64,000 nucleotides of DNA from Bacteroidales bacterium. GTDB taxonomy: Bacteria; Bacteroidota; Bacteroidia; Bacteroidales; VadinHA17. The first letter of the stretch is position 1; each line of letters begins with the position of its first letter. Below are positions 43,181 to 52,028 of the stretch, piece by piece. The notes below the pieces were generated by a model. The model was not told where the DNA came from. It did not search any database and saw only the letters and a list, made by a program, of their open reading frames with translations. Location of the stretch: positions 371-64,370 of the forward strand of contig PLLO01000014.1 of assembly GCA_003142255.1 (NCBI GenBank). The letters are read 5' to 3'. A program made the position numbers and the translations under genes.

Positions 43181-45184
43181 TTAATATTCATTCAATAAAG
43201 CCATCACTTCAGTATACATCTGTTCATGTGTATAACCTTGCAGGTCAATCGATTTTGTGCGACAGAAAGCGACGCATGTGCCGCATCCCTGGCATAGTCC
43301 CGGGTTCACCCTGGCAAGTGTTTTAATTACCTCTCCTGCCCTGTTTTTGATCTCCTCCTTCTCAATAGCCTGGTAGGGGCATGCCGAGACACAGAGGAAA
43401 CAACCAACACATGATGAATAAACCGGAGGAGCCATGCGGTTCACAACAGCGATCAGAGGATCCCGGGTCAGTTCGTCCTGCGAGAAGAGACATGCAACCT
43501 TAACTGCAGCGCCTGATGCCATTGAAACTGATTCAGGAATATCGCGAGGCGACTGGCAAGCTCCCGCAAGGAAAATACCTGCAGTATTCGTCTCAACCGG
43601 TTTCAGTTTCGGATGAGCCTCTGCAAAGAATTTATATGCATCATAAGAGACGTGAAGCTTCTGAGCAAGAGCTTCTGCATCGCTGTTGGCGACTCCTGCA
43701 GTTGCCAGAACCACCATATCAGCTTCTATATCGACAGGCATCGCCCCGAGAAGCGTATCAACACCCTTGACTATCAGCTTACCGTTCTTCTCATATATCC
43801 TTGAGACTCTTCCACGCACATAATTAACACCATCTTCCTCTATTGCGCGTCTTACAAACTCTTCATAGTTCTTTCCACCTGCCCTGATATCCATATAGAA
43901 TACATAGGATTTGCCTCCGTGGACCTTGTGCTGGTAAAGCATTGCATGCTTGGCAATATACATGCAGCATATCTTTGAGCAGTATGGAATTCCTTTAGCT
44001 TCATCGCGCGAGCCGGCACAAGCCACAAACACTATATTCTGCGGTACTTTGCCGTCAGAAGGTCTGCGTATCTCGCCAAGTGTCGGCCCTGATGCTGATG
44101 CCAGCCTTTCAAACTGGAGGCCGGTGATCACATCCGGATATTTGCCATAACCGTATTCCGGGAAGAAATCGGGCTGTTTGACAGAGAAACCTGTAGCAAG
44201 AACAATGGCACCTATCTCAACTTCCTCAATAGTATCTTCCTGGTCGAATCTGATTGCCTGTATAGGACACACTTTCTCGCATATCCGGCATTTACCCTTT
44301 AAATAATAGGTACAATGCTCCCTGTCGATGACGGGCTTGTTTGGAACTGCCTGCGGAAAGGGAACATATATTGCGGTCCTCATGCCGAGACCCTCGTTGA
44401 ATTCACTTGGTATTTTCTTTACCGGGCATTTGGTTGTGCAGAGCCCGCAGCCTGTACATAGTTTCTCATCTATGCTCTTTGATTTCCTTCTGATCTTTAC
44501 CTTGAAATTTCCGATAAACCCTTCAACGCTTTCAAGCTCGGCATATGAGTATAATGTAATATTGGGATGCTGTGCAACTTCAACCATCCTTGGAGTAAGA
44601 ATGCACTGGGAGCAGTCGAGCGTCGGAAATGTCTCAGAAAGCTGCGACATATGGCCGCCTATGGAAGGATCCTTCTCTATCAGAATAACCTTGTGGCCGG
44701 TATTTGCAATGTCGAGGCTTGCCTGGATGCCCGCAATGCCTCCACCAATTACCAGTGCGGTTTTTGTGACAGGCACCTTTATTGCATTCAGAGACTGGTT
44801 ATACTTCACCTTTTCAACCAGTATCCTTACGAGGTCTATGGCCTTTTCGGTGGTAGCCTCTCCTTTTTCATGGACCCATGAAACATGCTCACGGAGGTTG
44901 GCCATTTCGCACATATAAGGATTCAAGCCAGCCTCAGCACATGCTTTTCTGAATGTAGGTTCATGCATCCTCGGCGAGCAGGCTGCAACGACCACACCTG
45001 TAAGTCCCTTTTCTTTAATCGCGCTCTTGATAAGACTCTGCCCGGGGTCGGAACACATGTACTTATAATCGACGCTGTAAGCTACACCGTCTAATTTACC
45101 TGATGTCTCCGCAACCCTTGCACAATCGACCGTTGCACTTATATTCTCACCGCAATGACAAACGAATACTCCGATTTTTGACAT
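43181..45184 (-). CDS. hdrA: Heterodisulfide reductase subunit A-like, FAD and multi-[4Fe-4S]
   Basis: A 667-residue HdrA of full methanogen-type length. N-terminal cysteine domain (VCHCGENI, C9/C11/C21, CS at 69-70), FAD loop VIGGGIAGIQASLDIA (145-160), a DCSQC pair at about 191-194, then four ferredoxin-type sets at Cys243/246/249/253, 291/299/302/306, 592/595/598/602 and 631/634/637/641. HdrA is the flavin site of electron bifurcation in HdrABC complexes, with ferredoxin docking at its iron-sulfur domains. It sits between hdrB and flxD. Whether this copy bifurcates depends on residues near the flavin that need a structural alignment. Confidence 0.92.
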   Translation of the reverse strand: MSKIGVFVCHCGENISATVDCARVAETSGKLDGVAYSVDYKYMCSDPGQSLIKSAIKEKGLTGVVVAACSPRMHEPTFRKACAEAGLNPYMCEMANLREHVSWVHEKGEATTEKAIDLVRILVEKVKYNQSLNAIKVPVTKTALVIGGGIAGIQASLDIANTGHKVILIEKDPSIGGHMSQLSETFPTLDCSQCILTPRMVEVAQHPNITLYSYAELESVEGFIGNFKVKIRRKSKSIDEKLCTGCGLCTTKCPVKKIPSEFNEGLGMRTAIYVPFPQAVPNKPVIDREHCTYYLKGKCRICEKVCPIQAIRFDQEDTIEEVEIGAIVLATGFSVKQPDFFPEYGYGKYPDVITGLQFERLASASGPTLGEIRRPSDGKVPQNIVFVACAGSRDEAKGIPYCSKICCMYIAKHAMLYQHKVHGGKSYVFYMDIRAGGKNYEEFVRRAIEEDGVNYVRGRVSRIYEKNGKLIVKGVDTLLGAMPVDIEADMVVLATAGVANSDAEALAQKLHVSYDAYKFFAEAHPKLKPVETNTAGIFLAGACQSPRDIPESVSMASGAAVKVACLFSQDELTRDPLIAVVNRMAPPVYSSCVGCFLCVSACPYQAIEKEEIKNRAGEVIKTLARVNPGLCQGCGTCVAFCRTKSIDLQGYTHEQMYTEVMALLNEY

Positions 45185-45220
45185 ATGATTGTCTTAATAT
45201 ACTATTTAACTATATAACCA

Positions 45221-46063
45221 TTAGACTGTTACTTTAACAAAATGCCTGTTAAGACCAAGCTCTTTCCTGTCGAGACCTACAGCAAGTCCGAGAGCCTGGG
45301 TTATATACAGAACAGGTATATCGACCTTCTCTCCCAGGTACTTATTAATTTCCTTTCTGCGCATATCGAGGTTTGAGTGACACATCGGGCAGGCAACTAT
45401 TATAGCTTCTGCACCACGATCTTTGGCATCGCCTACAATCATTCCCGAAAGCTTTCCAACTGAAGGGGTCCTGGAAATAGATAGTCCGGCACCGCAGCAT
45501 TCTGTCTTAAACGCCCAATCGATCGGCGTTGCTCCGGCCTTCAGCATTACCTCATCCATTGACTGGGGATCTTCCTCACGGTCGAACTTAAGTATTTCGT
45601 GAGGTCTCACCAGAAGGCATCCGTAATAACATGCCACTTTATGGTCAAACGGTTTCACAACCTTTCCCTCGAGCTTTGGAGTGATATATTTGTCGAGCAT
45701 CTGGATGATGTTCAGGATTGTCACGGAACCTTTATACTCCATCCCGTTCACCTCCGAAATTCTATCCTTAAGCTCCTTGTCCTTTGCAAGTTCATATTGC
45801 GTAACGGTAAGCCTGCTGTAACATGCAGCGCACGGAACGACAACTTCTGTCAGTCCCTGCTTTTCAGCCAGGGAGAGTATCCTTGCAGGCAGGGCAAATG
45901 AGAGTTCCCTGTTCATATTATGTGCTGCTGTTGCCCCGCAGCAGTTCCAGTCCTTTATCTCTTCGATGGTGATATCGAATGCCTTTGCAACAGCAAGAAC
46001 TGATTCAGCATATTCGCGGGAAGATCCTTTAAGCGAGCAGCCTGGATAAAATCCGAGTGTCAT
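45221..46063 (-). CDS. hdrB: Heterodisulfide reductase subunit B-like, CCG-domain protein
   Basis: A 280-residue HdrB. Both CCG motifs are complete: Cys9, Cys41-Cys42, Cys78, Cys81 and Cys145/149, Cys189-Cys190, Cys225, Cys228. In methanogen HdrB these bind two noncubane [4Fe-4S] clusters that reduce CoM-S-S-CoB. A bacterium lacks that heterodisulfide, so the partner must be another disulfide (DsrC is proposed for sulfate reducers; no dsrC is seen here). Four nt follow hdrC. Confidence 0.92.
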   Translation of the reverse strand: MTLGFYPGCSLKGSSREYAESVLAVAKAFDITIEEIKDWNCCGATAAHNMNRELSFALPARILSLAEKQGLTEVVVPCAACYSRLTVTQYELAKDKELKDRISEVNGMEYKGSVTILNIIQMLDKYITPKLEGKVVKPFDHKVACYYGCLLVRPHEILKFDREEDPQSMDEVMLKAGATPIDWAFKTECCGAGLSISRTPSVGKLSGMIVGDAKDRGAEAIIVACPMCHSNLDMRRKEINKYLGEKVDIPVLYITQALGLAVGLDRKELGLNRHFVKVTV

Positions 46064-46067
46064 ATTA

Positions 46068-46640
46068 TTAGTCTTTATGTTTCTTATTTGTTTTCCTGAA
46101 GATTGATGCCATACCTGATCGGTCCTTAATCATTTCAGGGAAGATACCAAGCTTGCCTCTCTTCATCATTGGCAGGGCAAGATCCATGTCGTCAAGAATT
46201 TTCAGGGTCCTTGTTTTATAATCGGCAAGGAGACCTATTTCATATAGTCTTCCGGTATATCTTATCGAATCAAGGAAGGATTTATGGAAAGCAATGATCT
46301 CCTTTGCTTTGCGATTAGTTTTTTTCTCTAAGAGTGATTTCTGGCGAAGCTGGTCCATCATTTTGGGGATATCGATGCTCATGGGGCAGCGCGCAAAGCA
46401 CATTTCGCATGTGAGGCATACCCAGATGGTAAATGAGCGCAGCACTTTCTCTTCAAGCTCCGGCCTCCCGGTCTGAAGCATCCTCATGACAAGGCTTGGC
46501 GGATAGTCCATTTCTCCGGCAAGCGGACATCCGGCTGTGCATTTCCCGCACTGGTAGCATCTGGTGACCTTTACATCAGATTGTTCAAGCAATTCCGCTC
46601 CAAGTTCGGTAAGTGCTGAATGATGATTATCTGAGCTCAT
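46068..46640 (-). CDS. hdrC: Heterodisulfide reductase subunit C-like ferredoxin protein
   Basis: A 190-residue iron-sulfur protein with two [4Fe-4S] sets, Cys28/31/34/38 (CYQCGKCTAGCP) and Cys75/78/81/85 (CLTCEMCFARCP), linked by helices as in HdrC. The C-terminal 90 residues are basic and helical. It passes electrons from HdrA to HdrB. First gene of the leftward seven-gene operon, divergent from nuoA with a 285-nt gap. Confidence 0.92.
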   Translation of the reverse strand: MSSDNHHSALTELGAELLEQSDVKVTRCYQCGKCTAGCPLAGEMDYPPSLVMRMLQTGRPELEEKVLRSFTIWVCLTCEMCFARCPMSIDIPKMMDQLRQKSLLEKKTNRKAKEIIAFHKSFLDSIRYTGRLYEIGLLADYKTRTLKILDDMDLALPMMKRGKLGIFPEMIKDRSGMASIFRKTNKKHKD

Positions 46641-46738
46641 AGTGTATATTTTAATTTCTAAAAGAAGGATCGTAAAAAGTGGCTGAAAATTAGCAATTAA
46701 AAATCAGAAAATAACATGAAAAAAATCATATTGCCGGA

Positions 46739-46773
46739 CCAGGACTTAATTTCTTATGTCTTGGTTTTTTTTT
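46739..46773 (+). terminator. Terminator-like hairpin between divergent hdrC and nuoA
   Basis: CCAGGACTTA-ATTTC-TTATGTCTTGG pairs over 10 of 11 positions (one G-T pair, one T-T mismatch) and is followed by nine T. This is the form of an intrinsic terminator on the plus strand, but no plus-strand gene precedes it. It may end a short unannotated RNA or act as an attenuator or operator. Confidence 0.5.
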
Positions 46774-46886
46774 GAAAATAAAGTTAAATTTGGCAAGGAC
46801 TAAAGACAATATACAGGTCTGCTCTTTTAGTGATAATTATCATTCTTAATAACTGTTAATAATTTCACAAAGAATAAAAGAAATTA

Positions 46887-46894
46887 TATTTTTG
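46887..46894 (+). promoter_or_regulatory. -7 promoter box for the nuo operon
   Basis: TATTTTTG, full TAnnTTTG match, with TTTC 20 nt upstream (46863-46866) as a near -33 box. Transcription would begin near 46900, about 26 nt before nuoA. Confidence 0.65.
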
Positions 46895-46925
46895 TGCGGC
46901 TTTACGAAAAACTAAATTCCGGCTT

Positions 46926-47276
46926 ATGAATAATCAATGGCTTGTTTTATTCTTCCTCGTCGGGGCTCTATTTGTAGGTTTGGTTCTTATCCTTGCCAAT
47001 TTAATCGCCCCCAGATCATTCAATCCCCAGAAATTTGAACCTTATGAATGCGGTATTCCAACGCAGGGAGTTACCTGGCTTCAGTTCAACGTCGGATATT
47101 ATATGTTCGCAATCCTTTTTCTTGTTTTCGACGTGGAAACAGTACTGGTGTTTCCCTGGGCCGTAGTGATGAAAGAGGTTGGAATGGTTGCATTTATTGA
47201 GATATTGATATTCTTTTTCATACTGGGCCTTGGCTTATTATATGCCTGGAAAAAACATGCGCTTATATGGGAATAA
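46926..47276 (+). CDS. nuoA: NADH-quinone oxidoreductase subunit A
   Basis: A 116-residue membrane subunit with three helices (about 5-27, 62-84, 90-108). The conserved loop [12 protein letters not shown] after helix 1 (about 37-48, including the cysteine used in deactivation studies) and the [22 protein letters not shown] helix are clear. First gene of an eleven-gene operon. nuoB begins 10 nt before its stop codon or, using a second ATG, 5 nt after it. Confidence 0.96.
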   Translation: MNNQWLVLFFLVGALFVGLVLILANLIAPRSFNPQKFEPYECGIPTQGVTWLQFNVGYYMFAILFLVFDVETVLVFPWAVVMKEVGMVAFIEILIFFFILGLGLLYAWKKHALIWE

Positions 47277-47827
47277 AAGGAATGAAATATGAAGAGTTCG
47301 GTGATAATGAAAGTCTCGAACTTCTCAGGGAATCCGGTACAAACGTTCTTTTAGCAACTATTGATGATGTCATTAACTGGGGAAGAAAGAACTCATTGTG
47401 GCCACTTACGTTTGCTACAAGCTGCTGTGGCATAGAAATGATGCAAACAGGGGCACCAAAGCATGATTTCGCGAGATTCGGAATGGAAGTGTACAGAGCC
47501 AGTCCGCGACAGGCTGATGTTATAGTTGTAGCCGGTACCATTGTTAAAAAAATGGCACCCGTTCTGAAGCGTCTGTATGATGAGATGTCGGAACCAAAGT
47601 ATGTTGTAGCAATGGGCGCATGCACAATAACCGGCGGTCCGTTTTGCCTTCACTCCTACAGCGTTGTAAATGGTGTTGATCAGATCATACCTGTCGATGT
47701 TTACATTCCGGGATGTCCTCCCCGTCCTCAGGCATTATTATATGGTATGCTCCAGCTTCAGCGGCTTATAGAAACCGAAACTATAAAATCGAGGAAGATT
47801 AGGATTGCTTCTCACAATTATGAATGA
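47267..47827 (+). CDS. nuoB: NADH-quinone oxidoreductase subunit B
   Basis: A 186-residue peripheral subunit that holds the N2 [4Fe-4S] cluster. Ligands are all present: Cys53-Cys54 (TSCCGIEMM), Cys119 in [10 protein letters not shown] and Cys150 in PGCPPRP. Two starts are possible: ATG 47267 (overlapping nuoA) or ATG 47282 ([10 protein letters not shown]), which gives 181 residues. The quinone site lies between this subunit and NuoD. Confidence 0.96.
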   Translation: MGIKGMKYEEFGDNESLELLRESGTNVLLATIDDVINWGRKNSLWPLTFATSCCGIEMMQTGAPKHDFARFGMEVYRASPRQADVIVVAGTIVKKMAPVLKRLYDEMSEPKYVVAMGACTITGGPFCLHSYSVVNGVDQIIPVDVYIPGCPPRPQALLYGMLQLQRLIETETIKSRKIRIASHNYE

Positions 47828-47856
47828 CAACTTTTTTTTCAGAAACCTGATTATCA

Positions 47857-48309
47857 ATGGATAAAATACAATTAGCAGAATTTTTTAAATCGCTCGACAG
47901 CGATCTTGAGGTAAAGGAAGGGAAACAATACACAGAAGTAACCGTCCCTCCATCGAAAATACATTCATTGGCCAGTCAACTCAGAGAGAAAGAAGAGGCT
48001 TTGTTTGATTTCCTGGATTGTATTACCGGTGTGGACTATGGACATGATCTGGGTGTTATCTATCACCTTCGCTCTACAAAATACCAGCATATGGTAGTGA
48101 TTAAAAGCCGTACTGCCGACAGAGAGAATCCTCTATTCGATTCTGTGTCTGATATATGGGAAACTGCTAATCTGCATGAAAGAGAAGCATTTGACCTGCT
48201 GGGAATAAAATTTGCAAATCATCCTGACCTGAGAAGACTTTTTCTTAACAGTTCATGGGGGTTTCCGCTGAGAAAAGACTATGTTGATAATGACATGATT
48301 ACCTGGTAA
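47857..48309 (+). CDS. nuoC: NADH-quinone oxidoreductase subunit C
   Basis: A 150-residue peripheral 30-kDa-type subunit, at the short end of its family. Conserved blocks: FDFLDCITGVDY, VIYHLRSTKYQHMVVIKS, VSDIWETANLHEREAFDLLGIKFANHPDLRRL, and WGFPLRKDY. It is separate from NuoD, unlike the fused NuoCD of E. coli. Four nt precede nuoD. Confidence 0.95.
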   Translation: MDKIQLAEFFKSLDSDLEVKEGKQYTEVTVPPSKIHSLASQLREKEEALFDFLDCITGVDYGHDLGVIYHLRSTKYQHMVVIKSRTADRENPLFDSVSDIWETANLHEREAFDLLGIKFANHPDLRRLFLNSSWGFPLRKDYVDNDMITW

Positions 48310-48312
48310 GTT

Positions 48313-49437
48313 ATGGAAGAAAAGGTAAAAGATATTGACACTGACGAACAGCAGGAATATATTATTAATATAGGTCCTCAGCACCCGTCCACTCATGGAG
48401 TAATGAGACTGGTAGTTTCACTTAAGGGAGAAACTGTTAAAAATGTTGAACCACATCTCGGATATATTCACAGAGGAATTGAAAAGATGTGTGAGAGCCT
48501 TACATATCAGCAGATCATACATCTCACTGACAGAATGGATTATCTTGCTGCCCATATGAATAATGAGGTTGTTTGTCTTGCAGTGGAAAAGGCTCTGGAA
48601 ATTGAAATCCCTGACAGGGTAAAAGTGATCCGTACATTAATGTCTGAGCTTACCCGTATCCAGTCACATGAACTCTTCTGGGCATCATACGGTATGGACC
48701 TTGGCGGACAAACTTGTTACTTTTATGGCTTGCGCGACAGGGAAATGGTGCTCGATATATTTGAAGAGACAACCGGCGGCAGAATGATAGTCAGTTATAA
48801 CTGCCCGGGGGGAGTTATGTACGATTTGCATCCGAACTTTCAGAAAAGAGTAAAAGAATTTTTAAAACATTTCAGGAAAGTCCTTCCCGAATATGACGAT
48901 ATTCTTACAAACAATGTGATTTTCCATGAACGAACCGTGGGAATCGGACCACTCTCGCTTAATGAAGCTATTTCATATGGTATCACAGGCCCTTCAGGCA
49001 GAGCTTCAGGTTTCTCTTGCGATGTCAGGAAACATGAACCATACAGTGCTTATGACAGGGTCAAGTTCAACGAAGTACTGTATGCCGAAGGAGATGCATT
49101 TCACAGATATCTGGCAAGAGTTGAGGAGATGAGGGAATCAATGAATATTATTGACCAGTTGATAGATAATATTCCTGAAGGCCCCTATGCCGTAAAGATG
49201 AAACCTGTCATTAGGCTTCCCGAAGGTGAATATTATCAGAGAGTTGAAACTCCACGTGGAGAACTCGGAGTGTTTATAATCAGCGACGGCAATAAGACCC
49301 CTTATCGCGTTCATTTCAGAACTCCGAATTTTGCAAACCTCTCTGTGCTTAACCATCTGGTAAAAGGTTTTAAAATTGCCGACCTTATTTCAATTTTCGG
49401 ATCACTTGACTTTGTGATTCCGGATATTGACAGGTAG
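48313..49437 (+). CDS. nuoD: NADH-quinone oxidoreductase subunit D
   Basis: A 374-residue 49-kDa-type subunit at the quinone site. N-terminal GPQHPSTHGVMRLVVSL, then HLGYIHRGIEKMCESLTYQQ with the conserved quinone-site His and Tyr equivalents, and GPSGRASGFSCDVRKHEPY. It lacks the CxxC pairs of [NiFe] hydrogenase large subunits, which supports a complex I rather than a hydrogenase role. The C-terminus ends GSLDFVIPDIDR. In a 14-gene nuo operon nuoE would come next; here nuoH does, after a 51-nt gap with a heptamer repeat. Confidence 0.96.
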   Translation: MEEKVKDIDTDEQQEYIINIGPQHPSTHGVMRLVVSLKGETVKNVEPHLGYIHRGIEKMCESLTYQQIIHLTDRMDYLAAHMNNEVVCLAVEKALEIEIPDRVKVIRTLMSELTRIQSHELFWASYGMDLGGQTCYFYGLRDREMVLDIFEETTGGRMIVSYNCPGGVMYDLHPNFQKRVKEFLKHFRKVLPEYDDILTNNVIFHERTVGIGPLSLNEAISYGITGPSGRASGFSCDVRKHEPYSAYDRVKFNEVLYAEGDAFHRYLARVEEMRESMNIIDQLIDNIPEGPYAVKMKPVIRLPEGEYYQRVETPRGELGVFIISDGNKTPYRVHFRTPNFANLSVLNHLVKGFKIADLISIFGSLDFVIPDIDR

Positions 49438-49444
49438 AGGAAAG

Positions 49445-49486
49445 GCAAAAGGTAAAAGGTAAAAGGCAAAAGATAAAAGACAAAAG
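49445..49486 (+). repeat. Heptamer tandem repeat (RYAAAAG)6 before nuoH
   Basis: Six consecutive 7-bp units of the form RYAAAAG (GCAAAAG, GTAAAAG, GTAAAAG, GCAAAAG, ATAAAAG, ACAAAAG) fill the gap between nuoD and nuoH and end two bases before the nuoH ATG. The purine-rich tract also lies where a ribosome binding site would be. This is the position of nuoEFG in full operons. Confidence 0.85.
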
Positions 49487-49488
49487 AT

Positions 49489-50628
49489 ATGTTAACAAGC
49501 TTTGGCATTATTAATTATCTCTCAGCACAATCAGGACCATGGTGGAGAGTTTTTTACGATTTTACATCACTCACCAAAAACATTGATGCCGGCCTGCATA
49601 ACGCCATGTCGCCATTCTGGACAACTGTTACGGAAATGGTTATTGTCGGAATTCTTTTCCTTCTGTTTTATGCTGTTATCGGACTTTTCCTGGTATATGC
49701 AGAAAGAAAAGTATGCGCATTCATTCAAAACAGACTTGGACCGAACCGTCTTGGTCCGTTTGGGATTTTCCAGACAGTTGCCGACCTTATAAAGCTTCTT
49801 TTCAAAGAGTTGATCCCAATCAAAAATGCAGATCATTTTCTGTTTAACCTGGCGCCATACATTGTAATTATTGTGAATTTTATGGTCCTTGCTGCTATCC
49901 CATACGCATTGGGATTGCATGCAGTTGACTTAAATATTGGTATATTCTATGTCATTGCAGTTTCATCGATGAGTGTTATTGGAGTTCTCCTGGCCGGATG
50001 GTCAAGCAACAGTAAATATTCACTTTTAGGTGCAATGAGAAGCGGCGCCCAGATAGTCAGCTACGAACTGTCTGTCGGACTTGCGCTGGCTACGGTCGTA
50101 ATACTTGCAGGATCAATGCAGCTTTCAGTAATTGTTGAAGGACAAAGAACGGGCTGGTTTATTTTCAAAGGACATATTCCTGCTGTTATTGCATTTGTGA
50201 TTTACATTATTGCAGGTACGGCTGAGACTAACCGCGGGCCTTTCGATCTGGCTGAAGCTGAATCTGAACTTACAGCCGGTTACCATACTGAATACTCGGG
50301 TATCAAATTTGCCTTCTTCTACCTTGCCGAATTTATTAATATGTTCATTGTGGCATCAATTGCTGCCACGATATTCCTTGGAGGATGGATGCCACTGCAT
50401 TTTGGTGCCGATAACGGATTCAACAGGATTATGGATTTTATCCCTCCGGTAATATGGTTCTTTGCTAAAACATTTTTTCTTATATGGGTCATAATGTTGT
50501 TCAAATGGACATTCCCCCGGTTGAGAATTGATCAGTTGCTTACACTTGAATGGAAATACTTACTGCCAATTAATATTGTTAATTTATTGATTATGGCATT
50601 TATAGTCCTGATGGGCTGGCATTTTTAG
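49489..50628 (+). CDS. nuoH: NADH-quinone oxidoreductase subunit H
   Basis: A 379-residue membrane subunit with about eight helices that forms the quinone chamber entrance. Conserved loops are intact: [44 protein letters not shown] and [18 protein letters not shown]. The N-terminus has an added 45-residue segment before the first conserved helix. Its presence in intact form argues the complex reduces quinone. Confidence 0.96.
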   Translation: MLTSFGIINYLSAQSGPWWRVFYDFTSLTKNIDAGLHNAMSPFWTTVTEMVIVGILFLLFYAVIGLFLVYAERKVCAFIQNRLGPNRLGPFGIFQTVADLIKLLFKELIPIKNADHFLFNLAPYIVIIVNFMVLAAIPYALGLHAVDLNIGIFYVIAVSSMSVIGVLLAGWSSNSKYSLLGAMRSGAQIVSYELSVGLALATVVILAGSMQLSVIVEGQRTGWFIFKGHIPAVIAFVIYIIAGTAETNRGPFDLAEAESELTAGYHTEYSGIKFAFFYLAEFINMFIVASIAATIFLGGWMPLHFGADNGFNRIMDFIPPVIWFFAKTFFLIWVIMLFKWTFPRLRIDQLLTLEWKYLLPINIVNLLIMAFIVLMGWHF

Positions 50629-50662
50629 TTTTTAATTATTAATTATCAATATATATCTCTGA

Positions 50663-51145
50663 ATGAGAAGCATAATAAATTATCTGAAGGACATATTTTT
50701 AGGTGTCAGGTCGCTTCTGAAAGGTATGAAAGTCACATCAAGATACTTCTGGAGTCCAAGATCCATTGTAACTGAGAAATATCCTGAGAACCGGAAAACT
50801 CTTGTAATGTTAGAACGTTCAAAAGGCGAGGTGATAATGCCTCATAATGATAAAAACGAGCACCATTGCACCGGTTGCGGGATCTGTCAGATTAATTGTC
50901 CTAACGGGTCGATTGAAGTTATTTCAAAAATAATTGATACTGAAGACGGCAAGAAGAAGAAGATAATTGATAAACATATCTACAAATTAGGTCAGTGTAC
51001 TTTCTGTGGATTATGTGTAAAAACTTGTCCTTCGAATGCTCTTGCCTTTTCTACGAAATTTGAACATGCTGTCTTTAACAAGGCTCTTCTGATAAAAGTG
51101 TTAAATAAACCCGGTTCTCAATTAATGAAAGGAGTTGAACAATGA
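50663..51145 (+). CDS. nuoI: NADH-quinone oxidoreductase subunit I
   Basis: A 160-residue ferredoxin-like subunit with clusters N6a and N6b: Cys69/72/75/79 (CTGCGICQINCP) and Cys112/115/118/122 (CTFCGLCVKTCP). In complexes lacking the NADH module this is the natural entry for electrons from ferredoxin. An amphipathic N-terminus (IINYLKDIFLGVRSLLKGM) lies on the membrane arm. It overlaps nuoJ by four nt. Confidence 0.95.
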   Translation: MRSIINYLKDIFLGVRSLLKGMKVTSRYFWSPRSIVTEKYPENRKTLVMLERSKGEVIMPHNDKNEHHCTGCGICQINCPNGSIEVISKIIDTEDGKKKKIIDKHIYKLGQCTFCGLCVKTCPSNALAFSTKFEHAVFNKALLIKVLNKPGSQLMKGVEQ

Positions 51146-51681
51146 TCGCTAACCAGATAATGTTTTTTCTTTTATCAGCTATGATAATTGTCTTTTCAGT
51201 TCTGACAGTCACAAGCCGGAAGATATTGAGAGCTGCCGTATATCTTCTTTTGGTACTGGTATCTACTTCGGGACTCTATTTCATGCTGAACTATCAATTC
51301 CTTGCAGCGATCCAGCTTACGCTTTATGCAGGGGGCATCGTCGTACTGATAATTTTCTCAATCCTGCTTACAAGCCATATCAGCCAGAAATTTGAACCGA
51401 CAGGCTGGAAAAAATCGTTGCTTTCGGCTCTTGCATCTGCTGCCGGGGCAATACTGGCAATTACAACAATCCTCGACTTCAAATTTGGAGCATCAAGAGA
51501 AGCCGCTATGGAAGTAGACATGCACGCCATCGGTAAAAGCCTTCTTTCTCTCGATTACGATGGTTATATTCTGCCATTCGAAGTAATCTCCATACTGCTG
51601 CTCGCAGCAATGATTGCAGGAATTGTGATTGCAAAAAAAGGCGGTCCGGCTGACCAGGAATCTCAAAACTTAAAACAGTAA
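51142..51681 (+). CDS. nuoJ: NADH-quinone oxidoreductase subunit J
   Basis: A 179-residue membrane subunit with five helices. The pi-bulge helix region is YFMLNYQFLAAIQLTLYAGGIVVLIIFSILLT, the most conserved part of NuoJ. The loop between helices 4 and 5 is long (about 105-140). It couples quinone reduction to the antiporter-like arm. Overlaps nuoI and is 4 nt before nuoK. Confidence 0.93.
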   Translation: MIANQIMFFLLSAMIIVFSVLTVTSRKILRAAVYLLLVLVSTSGLYFMLNYQFLAAIQLTLYAGGIVVLIIFSILLTSHISQKFEPTGWKKSLLSALASAAGAILAITTILDFKFGASREAAMEVDMHAIGKSLLSLDYDGYILPFEVISILLLAAMIAGIVIAKKGGPADQESQNLKQ

Positions 51682-51685
51682 TAAA

Positions 51686-52003
51686 ATGAATGCAGGTATT
51701 CCAATTCAATTTTTCCTGATACTGGCTACTTTAATGTTCTTTGTCGGAGTCTACGGTTTCCTTTCCCGCAGGAACCTTATTACGATCCTCATGTCGCTCG
51801 AACTCGTCCTTAACTCAGTGAACATAAATTTTATGGCCTTCAACAGGTATCTCTTCCCTCACAAAATGGAAGGAATGTTTTTCAGCCTTTTCATAATTGC
51901 GGTTGTCGCTGCTGAAGCTGCTGTCGCTATAGCCATAATACTTAATATATACAGGCGCTTCACGACAATTAATGTTGAAGACGTGGATGAAATGAAGTAC
52001 TGA
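51686..52003 (+). CDS. nuoK: NADH-quinone oxidoreductase subunit K
   Basis: A 105-residue membrane subunit with three helices. The two membrane glutamates needed for proton transfer are present in LMSLELVLNSVNINFMAF and in VAAEAAVAIAIILNIYR. Standard NuoK length and end. Confidence 0.95.
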   Translation: MNAGIPIQFFLILATLMFFVGVYGFLSRRNLITILMSLELVLNSVNINFMAFNRYLFPHKMEGMFFSLFIIAVVAAEAAVAIAIILNIYRRFTTINVEDVDEMKY

Positions 52004-52028
52004 TTAAAATTTACGGGAGATATATTAT

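Noticed and set aside
44328-44918. 196-codon plus-strand open frame, the longest antisense frame
   Set aside because: Fully antisense to hdrA, whose motifs are intact; composition reflects the complementary strand.
48313-49437. Considered as large subunit of a membrane-bound [NiFe] hydrogenase
   Set aside because: The CxxC nickel ligands are absent at both ends and the full nuoA/H/J/K/L/M/N set follows.
49445-49486. Considered as a phase-variation tract within a coding region
   Set aside because: It lies between genes, not in a reading frame, so it cannot switch by frameshift; only spacing effects remain possible.
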